Below, piece after piece: positions 1-11,602 of a stretch of DNA of 64,000 nucleotides. The position numbers and the translations under genes are program-made. This DNA comes from Erythroxylum novogranatense (lineage: Eukaryota > Streptophyta > Magnoliopsida > Malpighiales > Erythroxylaceae). The stretch lies in the NCBI GenBank assembly GCA_029891385.1, contig CM057228.1, positions 34,351,023 to 34,415,022 of the forward strand. Direction: 5' to 3'. Each line of letters opens with the position of its first letter. Within the stretch, counting starts at the first letter, position 1. The notes under the pieces were generated by a model. That model did no database searches, was not told the DNA's origin, and worked only from the letters and a program-made list of their open reading frames with translations.

Positions 1-2326
1 TATTGCTTCAAAAATCACTTAATTTGGAGGTCAGGTTATGAAATTATGGCCAAAAGAATCAACCATGCTCATATCCTCAATCATGTTGTACCTATCTCGG
101 AACAATTGGCACAACTTTCACTAGAGATTTCAGATTAAGCTTTTCTTTGAATGGTTTCGAAGGAATTCCAGATCTACAACTTTCATGAAGACCTTGAAGA
201 CAAATTCTATCATCTAGAGGGTCAAAAATGGGACCAGATGATAGGATTAGATTAACAGTGTGCCAGACAATACGACATCATCAGACAATATGTCTTCACC
301 AGACGAAATGTCCTCACCAGACGATACATCCTCACCAGACAAAGCATCCTCTCCTCACCAGACGAAGCGTCCTCACCTAATGAAGTGTCCTCACAAGACA
401 ATCCGTCTTCACCAGACGAAGCATCCTCATCAGAATATACGTCCTCACCAGACGAAATGTCCTCAATAGACGATATGTCCTCACCAGACGACACGTCATC
501 ACTAGATGATACGTCATCACCAGATGATGCATTCTCACCAGACGATACGTCTTATACTCCTGAGCATCTTCACTTATAAGGACCATAACTTTTGACTCTG
601 ATATCTAAAAATTTCATACTATATACTATTGGAAAGCTAGGAAGATAAGCTACAACTTTCCAAAAGACAACTTTGACTAATTTAAACTAATTAGTCCAAT
701 TTTTCCCTTGAAGTTAGTACACAATTTATACACCTATGAAATACTTAGATTATGAAATGTACAACTACAAAAGAAACATGTACATACACCTGGGGAACTT
801 TTCAATTCTAAACTCATTTTCCAAATCAACAAAAGCTCATACATAAGTTTAATTACATAATAACATTATAAACAAAGGCTTAACACAAAATACAACATAT
901 ATAGGATGCTCAATGTTTAACATGCTTATGAAGCTATCCAAAAGTGATCAAATTAACTTAGTTACAAAAGTTTCTAATGTCTTGGAGTTTTTGATGCCTT
1001 GCAAGGATTGCTAACCTTCTCATTCTATAGCTAGGGAGGGAATATTGGGGTGAGTTACACGACTCATTGACTAACATATTTATAGCCATAGGTAATCGAC
1101 CACAAATTCAAGCATATATATGCTTATGTTCAGTAATCCAACCATTCTTTAATTTAGTTTAACACCCATAGCACATAACACTCAAATGCATCATACATGA
1201 CAAATTAAATATGCAATGCACGACAAATGGCTTGAGGGTTTCATAGAAACAGAATGGAGAAATCGAAGTTTACCCCATAAACAGAATGAGTCCAATTTCA
1301 GAACTCATAACCACAAGCGGGTAACCGGGAGAAGGCTCTTGTCAACGTGTATGTGACGAACAGAATGGTTTCACTCTCTCCCAAACAAAAGCACATAATC
1401 TTTTTCTCATATGCTCATAATTTTATGCTTTATCTTCTTTTCATTTAATACAAAATGTCATGGCCTCTTTTGAGGTATAACATAGTCATATTTCATCATT
1501 CATTTTCAACATTTACAAACAAGTCAATTTCAACATACACATATAGGCAAGAATTTTCCCAATTATACTATAACCATAAATATGTTACCCACATAACTAG
1601 TTTTGCGAAAATCCAAGTCAAGCTTGCCTTTCCCTTTGCTCTTGGGTAGGATTTCCTTGGTTTCCTAAAACAACCAAGGTTCCATTCAAAACAACATTCC
1701 AATAAAAATTCATAAACTTCAAATATCACAAAATTGCAATAAATACAAATTAAACTCAAATTTAACCTACCCATAGTCTATTTAGGTTAGAAAACCTAAG
1801 ATCTAGTTTAGAAACCCTAAAATCAATTGGGTTCTCCTAAACCATCTTCTTCCCACACAAACCGCTTTTCTCTCTAACTCCTTCATCCTCAATATAACCC
1901 ATTCCTTTAATAAAGCTAGAAGAAAAGATGGTTAACCTACCTTAACAAACTTGATTTCTCTTCTTTTCTTTTTCACCAAACCCTCTCTTCTTCTCTCCTA
2001 TTTTCATTGTTCACTCTCCCCCCTCTTCAATTAACGTTATTCTCCTTTTATAAGCAAGACAACGTATTCTCTTTCCATTTGTATCCTTAATGAGCCCAAA
2101 AAGTCCATCTTACCATTGCTTATAAGCTTATATTCTTTCATGCTTAAGTGATCTCCCAAAAATACCCTTGGACATCCTTATTACATTAAAACTTTAATTC
2201 CACTTACCCATTCAATAAATCCTACTATCCTTGACATAATTATAACTCCAAAAATTTAATCTATCTAAACCTCAAAACTATTTCAAATCATGTTTAACTC
2301 AAAGAAAAAATTTTCAGGGTCCAATG
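1..2326 (-). mobile_element. LTR fragment, copy 1 of an LTR family (left end cut by window edge)
   Basis: Copy 1 aligns by eye over its whole length with the complete LTR at 3004-5721: the opening bases match the stretch from about 3170 and the right end (GGTCCA near 2318) matches the GGTCCAACA end at 5713-5721. Orientation is inferred as minus because AGGGTTTC-type leader and gypsy-like LTR landmarks read that way. No coding sequence is supported. Internal parts include an 18-bp minisatellite (about 262-552). The copies are clearly diverged, so this is an old insertion. The superfamily (Ty3/gypsy) is inferred from LTR layout only, since no internal domain is attached. Confidence 0.6.
262..552. 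repeat. 18-bp minisatellite, about 16 units, inside LTR copy 1
   Basis: Imperfect direct repeats with consensus close to CGTCCTCACCAGACGATA run for about 16 units. Because the unit is a multiple of three and lacks stops, it creates several open frames on both strands (a six-residue Ser-Ser-Pro-Asp type repeat on plus). I read these as by-products of the array, not genes. The homologous place in the sister LTR (about 3410-3610) carries a different sequence. Confidence 0.85.
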
Positions 2327-3003
2327 TTGACAATCGATAATCTGGAATCAAGTATGTTTTAAAGAATAAAATGGGTTGTTACTTTAATCTTAAAACATAC
2401 AACTTAAGCATTAGTTTATTATGGACTACAATCTTGATGAGTGGTGAACTCATATGTGTTTCATTATAATTTTTGATATGATCAGAATAGATTTTTACAA
2501 AGTATCAATCTAGGGTCTGCATGTTGGAATTATTAATTGAAACATGTATCAGGGAACATTCATGCAAATAAAGAGTTTATAGTGATATCATCACTTCTAG
2601 ATGTTTTACGAAGATTGGTGATTAAATTGGTGCCAGTAGTTTGATGGACTAGCTACGCATCAAGTCTTAATACCAAGATGAGATTTTGTGTGTTAATCAC
2701 CATATAAAGTAAAACAGGAGATCTAGAAGGAAAAATCAACATAAAGGCAAAATAGTAATTTTATTCTTTATTGTGTAGATGGTTGTAATATGGTTTATAT
2801 TAGAGTTTACAATTGGACATCTTATTCGAAACATGTGTTCTTATAATATCTAGTAATTCAAGAGTTCAACTAATTGTCTTTAGTGGAATGATATTTAGTT
2901 AATAAGTTGGAATTAATTCCAATAAGATTAAATTAATTATAAGTTTATTGGAGCTTGAATTATATAAGTCCAATTATATTCTCCATTTGGCTTGTAGGAA
3001 GAT
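2327..3003 (+). mobile_element. Probable left part of an old Ty1/copia LTR (element 0)
   Basis: AT-rich sequence between the two LTR copies with no open frame. The text on the left of the solo LTR (ending at 3003) and on its right (from 5722) appears to be one continuous older LTR that leads into a primer-binding site at 6760. The left boundary is not defined by any terminal motif I can trust, so the start given is simply where LTR copy 1 ends. Confidence 0.35.
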
Positions 3004-5721
3004 TGTTGGACCCCGTTTTCGAAGCCCAACTATCTAGAGTCATAAAACGTGAGTGGAATACCCTGTAGGGTTATTTTAATGAACCCTCACTTTCTTTCCA
3101 TCCATCTTTTTGAAATCAACACTAAAGGCTATAAATTTTTTTGGAGAGATAAAAAATGTGTTTGGAATCTATTGCTTTAAGAATCACTTCATTTTGAGGT
3201 CGGATGATAAAGTTATGGCCAAAAGAATCAAACATGTTTAGATCCTCAATTATATTTTACCTGTCTTGGGATAATTAACATAACTTTCTCTATAGACTCC
3301 AGATTAATGTCATTTTAGGATGATTTCAAAGAGGACTTTAATATCTACAACTTTCATGAATACCTCAAAGAGAGATTTTCTCATCTATAATGTTAAAATC
3401 ACAATTCTCCGTAAGTGTACATTGTATGTCCATTAAACGGACATACATGTCTTCCTAACGAACATACACAGGTTAAGGGCCATTCTAGACCCGAGAAGCT
3501 CTGTTTAATGGACTTAATGCCTGTTAAATGGACATGGGTGATGCTGGGGGTCCTCACAGACCCAAAAAAGTCCTTTAACGAACCTAAAATCCATCCAACG
3601 AACATAGGGGATGTCTAAAGCACTCCAAAGCCTCTCCAATGATTCCTACATCCTTTCTAACATTACTTTCACTCAAAATCATCTCAATTTCACCTCTCCT
3701 AGTGGAATATCACTTCATATTAGTTCAATCTCCAACCTTTTTTCATTAAATCCTCTAATCTCTACTCATTTGGTTCATCAAAACCACTAATTCTCCTCAT
3801 TTGCCATAACTGTCTTATGTATACATCCCATGCAGCATCACCAATTATAATGCTCATATCTCTTAACTCTGATAATTTACACCGTTGGAAAACTAAGAGG
3901 ATAAGCTACAACTTCCAAGAAGACAATTTTGTCTAATTCATCCTAGATTAATCCAATTTTTACCCTGAAGTCAGTACACAATTTTACCCCTATGGAAGAC
4001 TTAAAGTATAAAATGTACAACTGCAAGAGATATATGCACATACACATTGGAAACTTCTTCAATTCTCAATTCATTTCCAAATCAAAATGAAGTCCATACA
4101 TAGCTTTAATTACATATCAACATTTCATCAAAGGTTTAAAATAAGATAAAAAAAATACATTGGATGCTCAATGTTTGATATGCTTATACAGTTATTTACA
4201 AGTCTAGTCACTAACTTAGTACAAAAGATTTTTAGCTATCTTGGAGTTGCCGAATGCCTTGCAAGGATTACTAATCTTCTCATTTTGCACCTGAGGAGTG
4301 GGAAAATATTGGGTTGAGTTACACAGTTCAGTGGCTAATATATTTATAACCATTAGCAATGAGCTATACAATCAAACATATATGCATCTATTCATATAGG
4401 CATACTCGTCTTATCTTACTCTAGCAATGTAAGTCCAACATTCACAATTCCAATTCATAACTCATAGTTCAATACATCATCACATAACACATATTGGATG
4501 TAATTTCTCAGCAGAGCATAACACACAAATTGCATCATAACTTAACATATCAAAATATAAATGCACAAACCAATGGCTCGAGGTTCTGTAGAACAAAACG
4601 GAGAAACTAAAATTAACACTGTGAATGAAATGAATCCATTTTTTGGATCTCGTATGCCATAAGCGGGCACCCAAGAGAAGATTTTATGTCGACATGCATG
4701 TGATTACGAAATGGTTCCTCTCTTTCCCAAACACAATGAAATCTCATGCTCAATTTAATCAATTACAAGTTCATATTCTCATGCTTTTCTTCTTTCCATT
4801 TAATCAAAATGCCATGACACAATTCCAAGGCATAGCATGCTCATACTCACAATTCAATTTTTATCAAAATGTCATACATCATAATGCATTTTCTATATCA
4901 CAACAATTTAAAACAAGCCATTTTATCCCACAATACACATACAAGGCATTTTGTTCATATTACATAACAACTATAATTAAATTAACCACCTAATTGGCTT
5001 GCAAAATCTAAGTCAAGCTTGCCTTTCCTCTTGCTCTTGTATTGGGTTGTCTTGATTTCCTAAATAAACCAAATTTCCCATTCAATCCAATTTTCAATAA
5101 AATTCATAAAGCTTCAAAATCAAAAAAATGAAATAATTGCTAAATTGAGCTTAGCTGGTCTACTTAAGTTAGAAAGACCAAAACCTAGTTTAGAAACCCT
5201 AAAATCAAATGAGTTCCCTTAAATCATCTTCTTCCAACATAACACCCATTCTCTCTCTAACTCCTTCATTCTCAACACAACCCATTTCTTTAATAAAGAA
5301 AGAAGAAAAGATGATCTTACCTTGACAAACTTGATTTCTCTTCTTTCTCCACGTTGTTCTCTCCTTCCTAGCTTCTCCCATGATTTTCTCCTTTTCTCTT
5401 CTGTCTCTGTGTTTTTTTTTCTCTCTTCTCTTAGTTTTTCACAATCCCTCTCTCTTCTTCTTAATTCAAGCCCTTTTGTTTGGTCTTTCTTCCCATTTTG
5501 CCCCTCATTAAACTAGGCTTTCCATATTTACCCCTCCTTCTTTCTTTTAAAATAAGCCTACTAACTCTCTTAACCCATTAAACACCATATTAATTCTAAC
5601 TTAATTCTAACACTTCATTCTAATTTCTAATTTCTATTCATACTTGCTAATTTAATGACTCAACTCTAAAAATAATGAAACAATTAAATCAATAATAATA
5701 ATAAAAATTCAAGGTCCAACA
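3004..5721 (-). mobile_element. Solo LTR, 2.7 kb, copy 2 of the family at 1-2326
   Basis: The unit starts TGTTGGACC at 3004 and ends GGTCCAACA at 5721, so the ends are 9-bp inverted. Flanking 5-mers are AAGAT (2999-3003) and AAGGT (5722-5726), a target-site duplication with one mismatch. No primer-binding site, polypurine tract or pol homology lies inside, so a solo LTR left by LTR-LTR recombination is the simplest reading. The part at 3410-3610 holds repeats around the motifs TTAAACGGACAT and CTAACGAACAT, replacing the 18-bp minisatellite of copy 1. Confidence 0.7.
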
Positions 5722-6757
5722 AAGGTTATCAAGCAAAGTAAGAAATACAAGTAGAGGTTTTAAAGCCTATGGTTTAATGTTGGGCTTACTTTAATTAATT
5801 GTTAATTAGAAGCCCATTTGAACATTTAGAAATGGGCTAGAGTTTGGTTTAATTTGATTAATTATATTAATTAAATTAAAACAAATTTATTAAAGATAAA
5901 AGGAGGTGGATTTTCAGTTTTAATGGGCTAAATGTGCAGCTGCACATTTAACATTGGTTTGTTATATTTAAGATGGTTTTTAACATGTTTTTATCATCAT
6001 TAAATGGAGTAATGATCTTATCATTAATTGGTTTAATGGTTGTCTTTTAATGATAGCATGTAACCGCTTAGTATTCATTGGATTAAAAAAAGAAAGAGGT
6101 GCATTTGATGGACCATCTTCCTTCTTTCATCACACAAAATCATTTCAGTTATCTGTCTTTTCATAAAGCCATCTTAAAACAAATGAGAAGAGACTCATTT
6201 ATTGGCTTCTTTATGATTGATTAAGGAAGGATGTGACGCATTGGATGCACTTCACTTCTTTCCTTGACACTTAACCAAAACTAAGAGAATGAAGACAAGG
6301 TGTTGTTTAATTTTTATCTCTCTCTCTCTCTTATCTTGCATGTGTTGGCTGAAATTTGCATGAGAGGTGTCTCATCGTTGGCTTCTTTCTTCTAAGGCAA
6401 AATCTCTTCAAGTTTTGTTCTCATTTTCCATCCAAAGATCTTGTTAACTAAGTTGTCTGAGGAGAACAAGTGGCAGATTGGATTGGTTGAGGATACAATA
6501 ACGAGAAGAAGATACATTACCTAGGAGAAGATACATTACCGAGGATAGGATAGCACAGTAAGGAGTTAAAGTTGTAGTGAAGGAGTCGGTAATAATTTCT
6601 ATCTTGTTGTTTATGTAAATTATTATCCTTATATTGTATCATGTATGACTTGGCATGTTGATTTAGTTTTATTGCTTCTACTGCAATTTTGATTTCTAAA
6701 AAGTTTTGAAATTTACCATTTTATACAAATATAACATGCTTATGTTTTTGATCCACC
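5722..6757 (+). mobile_element. Right part of old Ty1/copia LTR (element 0)
   Basis: This AT-rich stretch has no coding potential. It contains a CT microsatellite near 6318-6336 and ends just before a plus-strand primer-binding site. Together with 2327-3003 it would form an LTR of about 1.7 kb interrupted by the solo LTR. Assignment to Ty1/copia rests on the gag remnant downstream at 12991-13551. Confidence 0.45.
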
Positions 6758-6759
6758 AA

Positions 6760-6772
6760 TTGGTATCAGAGC
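6760..6772 (+). other. Primer-binding site of element 0
   Basis: TGGTATCAGAGCC is complementary to the 3' end of plant initiator methionine tRNA, the usual primer of plant Ty1/copia and many Ty3/gypsy elements. It fixes the orientation of the older element as plus and marks the end of its 5' LTR. Confidence 0.8.
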
Positions 6773-6813
6773 CAATTTTCTTATGCATGATTTCGGCTCC
6801 TATATATGATGCA

Positions 6814-7961
6814 TGTTAGCGATCTAGAAGGGGGGTTGAATAGATATTTAAGCTTTTTGAAATTTTCTACAATAAAATCAGAAGTTAATACACACAAAAA
6901 CAATTTAAATAAACTTAAATGAAAAGAGTAGGGAAGAAGAGAAAACACTGTTTTTATAGAGGTTCGGTGCTAAGACCTACGTCCTCTACCTAAGCTCCCA
7001 CTTAGGATTTTGCAAACCACTTTATTACACACTTTGTAGTTCAGTGTGAACTCTTACAATACCGCTTGATTTCCGGCTCAAGCTACCTTTACAAATGATT
7101 TGTCTTCCGACACAAATCCTACTAACACCACTTGATTTCCGGCTCAAGCTACCTTTACAAATGATTTGTCTTCCGGCACAAATCCTACCAATAGCACTTG
7201 ATTTCTAGCTCAAGCTACCTCACACGTGACCTTTCACTAGTCACTCAAATTGTAAGAGAAATAAGATAAAGATTGAAGAACAAAGCTCAATACAATGATG
7301 TAACAAGATAATAGCAATAGTGAGCAAAATATGAAGCAATAGTGGAATGTTTTTCTTGTAGAACTTCTCCCATATTTTCCTTGATCATCCACTCTTATAC
7401 TTGAAGAAAAATAGCTGTTGGAACTCATTATAGCCGTTGCATGATTGTTATAGCCGTTCCTTGATAATCTCCTTTCCATTTTTAGCTAATTGGACCATTG
7501 GAGTCTGTTCGCTGTACTCATAAGTCGACTTGTCGTCTTGTATAAGTCGACTTGTGATAACATTTTACGTAAAATTTCATCTCCTCTCTTCTATAAGTCG
7601 ACTTGTGCTATGTAAGTCGACTTGTCGTCCTCGATAAGTCGACTTATGTATGATTAGTCGACTTATGTTGTTCAGATCTTCATGTGTAAGTCGACTTATG
7701 TTGTGCAAGTCGACTTGTGTTGCCTTCAACGGCAACATCCAACCAAATCTTCTATAATCCTCATGTTTTATGCCATTTTCACTTATAAGGAAGCTTCCAT
7801 CTTAATTCTTCAATGATTTATGTCTTGCCCATTCAAGATTGATGTAGTCTTGATGTATTTGAATCTAAATCACCTGAAATAATTTCTTAAACAATTCTAT
7901 ACATTTTATTATTATCAAAACATAAGTGGGATTTAATTTGTCCACTACCACTGGTCCAACA
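6814..7961 (-). repeat. 3' LTR of the gag-only Sirevirus-like element
   Basis: 1148 bp. In minus orientation it contains a palindrome array (7521-7718), then a TATA-like TATAAG (7394-7399), then a 66-bp tandem unit repeated about 2.5 times (about 7060-7215, motif GATTTCCGGCTCAAGCTACC). The related LTR at 45395-46435 has only one such 66-bp unit, so it expanded in this lineage. The pair of LTRs differ at scattered single bases. Confidence 0.85.
7521..7718. repeat. Palindrome array, about nine AAGTCGACTT units, 3' LTR
   Basis: The 10-bp perfect palindrome AAGTCGACTT, or an 8-9 bp version, recurs about nine times, usually followed by GT or ATG, with spacing of about 15-45 bp. It lies about 120 bp upstream of the LTR TATA-like box in the element's own orientation, so in U3. 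Confidence 0.9.
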
Positions 7962-8350
7962 ATCTCCCCCTTTTTGATAATGACAAAACACTTAGAAATT
8001 GTTTAAGAAATGAAAACAAAGAAACATTGATCAAGGTTTTTATACCTTGTCATTTTGGTTAGAAGTCTCCCCCTCAATCATATAGATCATTGAATTTAAT
8101 AACCTTGTAAGAACAAATTCATAAAAGTAATTTGAAATCATGATAGGCTTAAATTAAAGACAATTATCACATACTCCCCCTTAATCAAGTAACTAAAGAA
8201 TATCCAATTTCTCATTTTTCTCCCCCTTTTTGTCATAATCAAAAAAACTAATACAAACCAACAATAGATGAAATATCGCAATCACATTAAATAGATAAAC
8301 AAGTCATCAAACACAAATAGTCTCAAGTAACAGTCACAAACAATATGAAA
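7962..8350 (-). other. Polypurine-tract region with several PPT-like copies
   Basis: On the minus strand a purine run AAAAAGGGGGAGAT abuts the 3' LTR. Further GGGGGAG copies occur near 8070, 8175 and 8221. The same layout is seen at 46436-46660 in the second element. Multiple polypurine tracts are a known Sirevirus trait; which one primes plus-strand synthesis cannot be told from sequence alone. Confidence 0.7.
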
Positions 8351-8787
8351 TGTTGGTCTTGGCTAGATAGAAAAACCATTATGGTGGAGAAACATCATCG
8401 TGAATAAATCTCAAAAGTAGAAGAGAATATGTTTTCGGAGATTTTGTGAAAAATAGAATTTTTAAAGAAGACCCAGATAACTTATATTCGACCGGCAGTT
8501 CAAAAGCAAACACAAAGAAAATGAAAAATCATTACATAACATAACAATCCAACAATGGAACCCGTGTAAACATAAGTCGACTTGTTTTACCTCCATAAGT
8601 CGACTTATCGACCCTCATAAGTCGACTTGTCGATTTTTATAAGTCGACTTATCCTGAAATTTCTTCATTTCCATAGTGCTGTGTACATCATAGGTCGACT
8701 TATTGACCCACACAAGTCGACTTGTTAGCAGACTTGTCACCAATTAGTCGACATCCACTATCAATGTACCATGTGCTTGGTTGATCT
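8351..8787. repeat. Internal palindrome array and pol-deletion junction
   Basis: Sequence up to about 8570 has no recognisable origin. From 8572 to 8752 the same AAGTCGACTT unit of the LTR recurs about seven times, here outside the LTR. The last GTCGAC (8747-8752) touches the start of gag-pol homology: left of it is array, right of it the beginning of the protease. All of integrase, reverse transcriptase and RNase H is therefore missing, with the break at an array unit. Confidence 0.75.
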
Positions 8788-10425
8788 TCATTCCTTGCTT
8801 GTACCTACAACTGAAACATCCTTTCTTCTCATTGGTACCCAAGACATCTTGGGTCCATTTTGGTTAGTCATATAAACCACATTAGGAGGAGCTGTACCTT
8901 TTACTACCCAGATTTTCTTCACATTAATGCATCTTTTAATACTTTTGCATGCAATTTCTATATGACCATCTTTTAAGCATCTAGCACATTTAGCAACTTT
9001 GCCATCTTTAGTAAATTTAGAAATCAAAGAACAATCTCTATCAAATGGATCATATCCTAAACCATGTTTAGAAATTGAATATCTTTGTAAAGATAACATC
9101 TTTTCAAATTTTTCATCCCCACCAGCAAATTTTTTAACCATATAAGAAAATTCCTTTCTAAGTCTATCAAGCTCACAAGTAAGATTTTCTTTTTCAGCAA
9201 GGCATGTAGAGTGATCTTCCTTAGTGCAATCTAAATCATCAATAGTCTCATACAAGACACTATTTTCAGCAACTAGCTCTCTTATTTTCTTTCTCAATTT
9301 CTTGTTGATCTTAATAGCTTCTTCAAAATCAATTTGTAAAGCAGTAAAAGAATCTCTAAGTTCTTGATCTGAGATTATTACCTCATCCTCATTATCACTT
9401 GTTAACAAGCTATTTGTCATAAGAGCAAGGTTGCTTTCATCATTGCTTTGATATGCTTCCTCATCATCACTCCACGTGGCTATAAGGCTAGTTTTCTTTT
9501 TCCCTTTGTCATTTTTCTGGAGATTTGAATTTGAGGATGAGCTATTGCATTCTCTAGAATGATTTCCTCTTTCCATGGTGTACTTCTTTCTTTCTTCATT
9601 TCTTCCACTACGTAATTCTTTCCTCCTATTTTTGAGTAGTCCTTTGAACTTTCTCAAGTTTCTAGCATACATTGCTATTTCTTCATCTTCGTCTTTTTCA
9701 CCTATTTCTTCATTACTTTCATCAAGAGAAGAAGCATTAGCTTTTAAAGCAATTGACTTTTGTAACTTACCTCTACCTCCTCTTGATTTGAGAATAATCT
9801 CATAGTTGATGAGTGATCCCACCAAGGCGTTGAATTCCAAATGGTTGAGATCTTTAGACTCCATAATTGATGTGACTTGTGAGTCCCATTCTTTTGGTAG
9901 TGAGCGGAGAATCTTCTTCACCTTCTCGCTATCCGTCATATGCTTTCCAAGGTTGCCTAATTCATTTATGATTTCTGCAAAACGATCAAGCATAATAGAA
10001 ATAGACTCACCTTCCTTCATGACAAACATTTCATAGTCATGGAGAAGCATGTTGATCTTTGTTTCCCGAACTTGATTAGTTCCTTCATGGGTGATGCGAA
10101 GTCTTTCCCACATTTCGTTAGCACTGGTACAAGAATTAACTCGGTTTCTTTCCTTAACCGTGAGAGCACAATAAATTAGTTTCATAGCTTTCGCGTTGAT
10201 GTAAGCTTGCTTCCAATCATTGTCGTCGTATTCCAACTCCATTTTTAATTCACCATTTTCTTTCAACAGTGCTTGTGGACCGAAGATGATGATCTTCCAA
10301 TATTCTACTCCCTCGCTTATAATGTGATACTTCATAGGATTTTTTCAAGAAGAATAGTTAGTACCATTAAACAAAGGAGGGCGATAATTTATGTTACCTT
10401 CTTCCGCTAGTTTGTTGTGTGTCAT
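8788..10425 (-). pseudogene. gag: Gag polyprotein of Sirevirus-like element, interrupted by one stop
   Basis: Gag forms the virus-like particle and binds element RNA. The frame is open for 515 codons from 10335 to a TGA at 8788-8790. Homology with the relative at 50909-51532 shows the true start is ATG at 10423-10425: 27 codons in, the TGG found in the relative is TGA here (10345-10347). A UBN2-type capsid region covers the first 180 residues, followed by an acidic and coiled-coil stretch. The CCHC knuckle in the middle has lost its first two cysteines, but a second one, C-x2-C-x4-H-x4-C, is intact near the C terminus. The protease frame lies +1 to gag, beginning around the gag stop. Re-initiation at the internal ATG could still yield most of the protein. 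Confidence 0.85.
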
Positions 10426-10437
10426 CCCTGGATACTT

Positions 10438-10451
10438 CTGCTCTGATACCA
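10438..10451 (-). other. Primer-binding site of the gag-only Sirevirus-like element
   Basis: On the minus strand TGGTATCAGAGCAG follows the 5' LTR after two bases. It matches the 3' end of initiator methionine tRNA and confirms minus orientation. Confidence 0.85.
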
Positions 10452-10453
10452 AT

Positions 10454-11602
10454 TGTTAGCGATCTAGAAGGGGGATTGAATAGATCTTTAAGCTTTTTGA
10501 AATTTTCTACAATAAAATCAGAAGTTAATATACACAAAAACAATTTAAATAAACTTAAATGAAAAGAGTAGGGAAGAAGAGCAAACACTGTTTTTATAGA
10601 GGTTCGGTGCTAAGACCTACGTCCTCTACCTAAGCTCCTACTTAGGATTTTGCAAACCACTTTATTACACACTTTGTAATTCAGTGTGAACTCTTACAAT
10701 ACCGCTTGATTTTCGGCTCAAGCTACCTTTACAAATGATTTGTCTTCCGGCACAAATCCTACCAACACCACTTGATTTCTGGCTCAAGCTACCTTTACAA
10801 ATGATTTGTCTTTCGGCACAAATCCTACCAATACCACTTGATTTCCGGCTCAAGCTACCTCACACGTGACCTTTCACTAGTCACTCAAATTGTAAGAGAA
10901 ATAAGATAAAGATTGAAGAACAAAGCTCAATACAATGATGTAACAAGATAATAGCAATAGTGAGCAAAATATGAAGCAATAGTGGAGTATTTTTCTTGTA
11001 GAACTTCTCCCATATTTTTCCTTGATCATCCACTCTTATACTTGAAGAAAAATAGCTGTTGGAACTTATTATAGCCGTTGCATGATTGTTATAGCCGTTC
11101 CTTGATAATCTCCTTTCTATTTTTGGCTAATTGGACCGTTGGAGTCTGTTCGCTGTACTCATAAGTCGACTTGTCGTCTTGTATAAATCGACTTGTGACA
11201 ACATTTTACGTAAAATTTCATCTCCGCTCTTCTATAAGTCGACTTGTTCTATGTAAGTCGACTTTTCGTCCTCGATAAGTCAATTTATGTATGATTAGTT
11301 GACTTATGCTGTTCAGATCTTCATGTGTAAGTCGACTTATACTGTGCAAGTCGACTTGTGTTGCCTTCAATGGCAACATCCAACCAAATCTTCTATAATC
11401 CTTATGTTTTATGCCATTTTCACTTATAAGGAAGCTTCCATCTTAATTCTTCAATGATTTATGTCTTGCCCATTCAAGATTGATGTAGTCTTGATGTATT
11501 TGAATCTAAATCACTTGAAATAATTTCTTAAACAATTCTATACATTTTATTATTATCAAAACATAAGTGGGATTTAATTTGTCAACCACCATTGGTCCAA
11601 CA
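10454..11602 (-). repeat. 5' LTR of the gag-only Sirevirus-like element
   Basis: 1149 bp, nearly identical to 6814-7961. It has the palindrome array at 11161-11359, TATA-like TATAAG at 11035-11040 and the 66-bp tandem units at about 10700-10860. Several array units have lost the palindrome by C-to-T or G-to-A changes at the central CpG, for example TCAATTTATG and AGTTGACTT near 11278-11310. Confidence 0.85.

Larger units (their letters stand above)
6814..11602 (-). mobile_element. Non-autonomous Sirevirus-like Ty1/copia element, 4789 bp, gag only
   Basis: Two LTRs of about 1.15 kb (6814-7961 and 10454-11602) flank a 2.5-kb interior. Minus-strand LTR ends are TGTTGGACC and GCTAACA. The 5-bp duplication ATGCA flanks it exactly (6809-6813 and 11603-11607), so this is a single intact insertion. 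The interior has a primer-binding site at the right, a long gag, then only the first residues of the protease (Asp-Ser-Gly-Cys in the frame after gag) before sequence unrelated to pol, and polypurine tracts at the left. The repeated CCCCCTTTTT tract near the left LTR fits the multiple polypurine tracts described for Sireviruses. It could move only with enzymes supplied by a relative such as the element at 45395-52600. Confidence 0.85.

Noticed and set aside
252..586. Four overlapping open frames of 64-80 codons, one with a Ser-Ser-Pro-Asp repeat
   Set aside because: They lie on both strands of an 18-bp tandem repeat whose unit is a multiple of three; inside an LTR, with no start context or homology.
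7521..8752. CRISPR-like array of short repeats with unique spacers
   Set aside because: Plant nuclear DNA, palindromic 10-bp unit, irregular spacers and position in LTRs of a retrotransposon; no cas genes.
9575..10036. Two plus-strand 76-codon frames
   Set aside because: Antisense shadows of the minus-strand gag.
10394..10588. 64-codon frame across the LTR and gag start
   Set aside because: It crosses the LTR and primer-binding site and is out of frame with gag.
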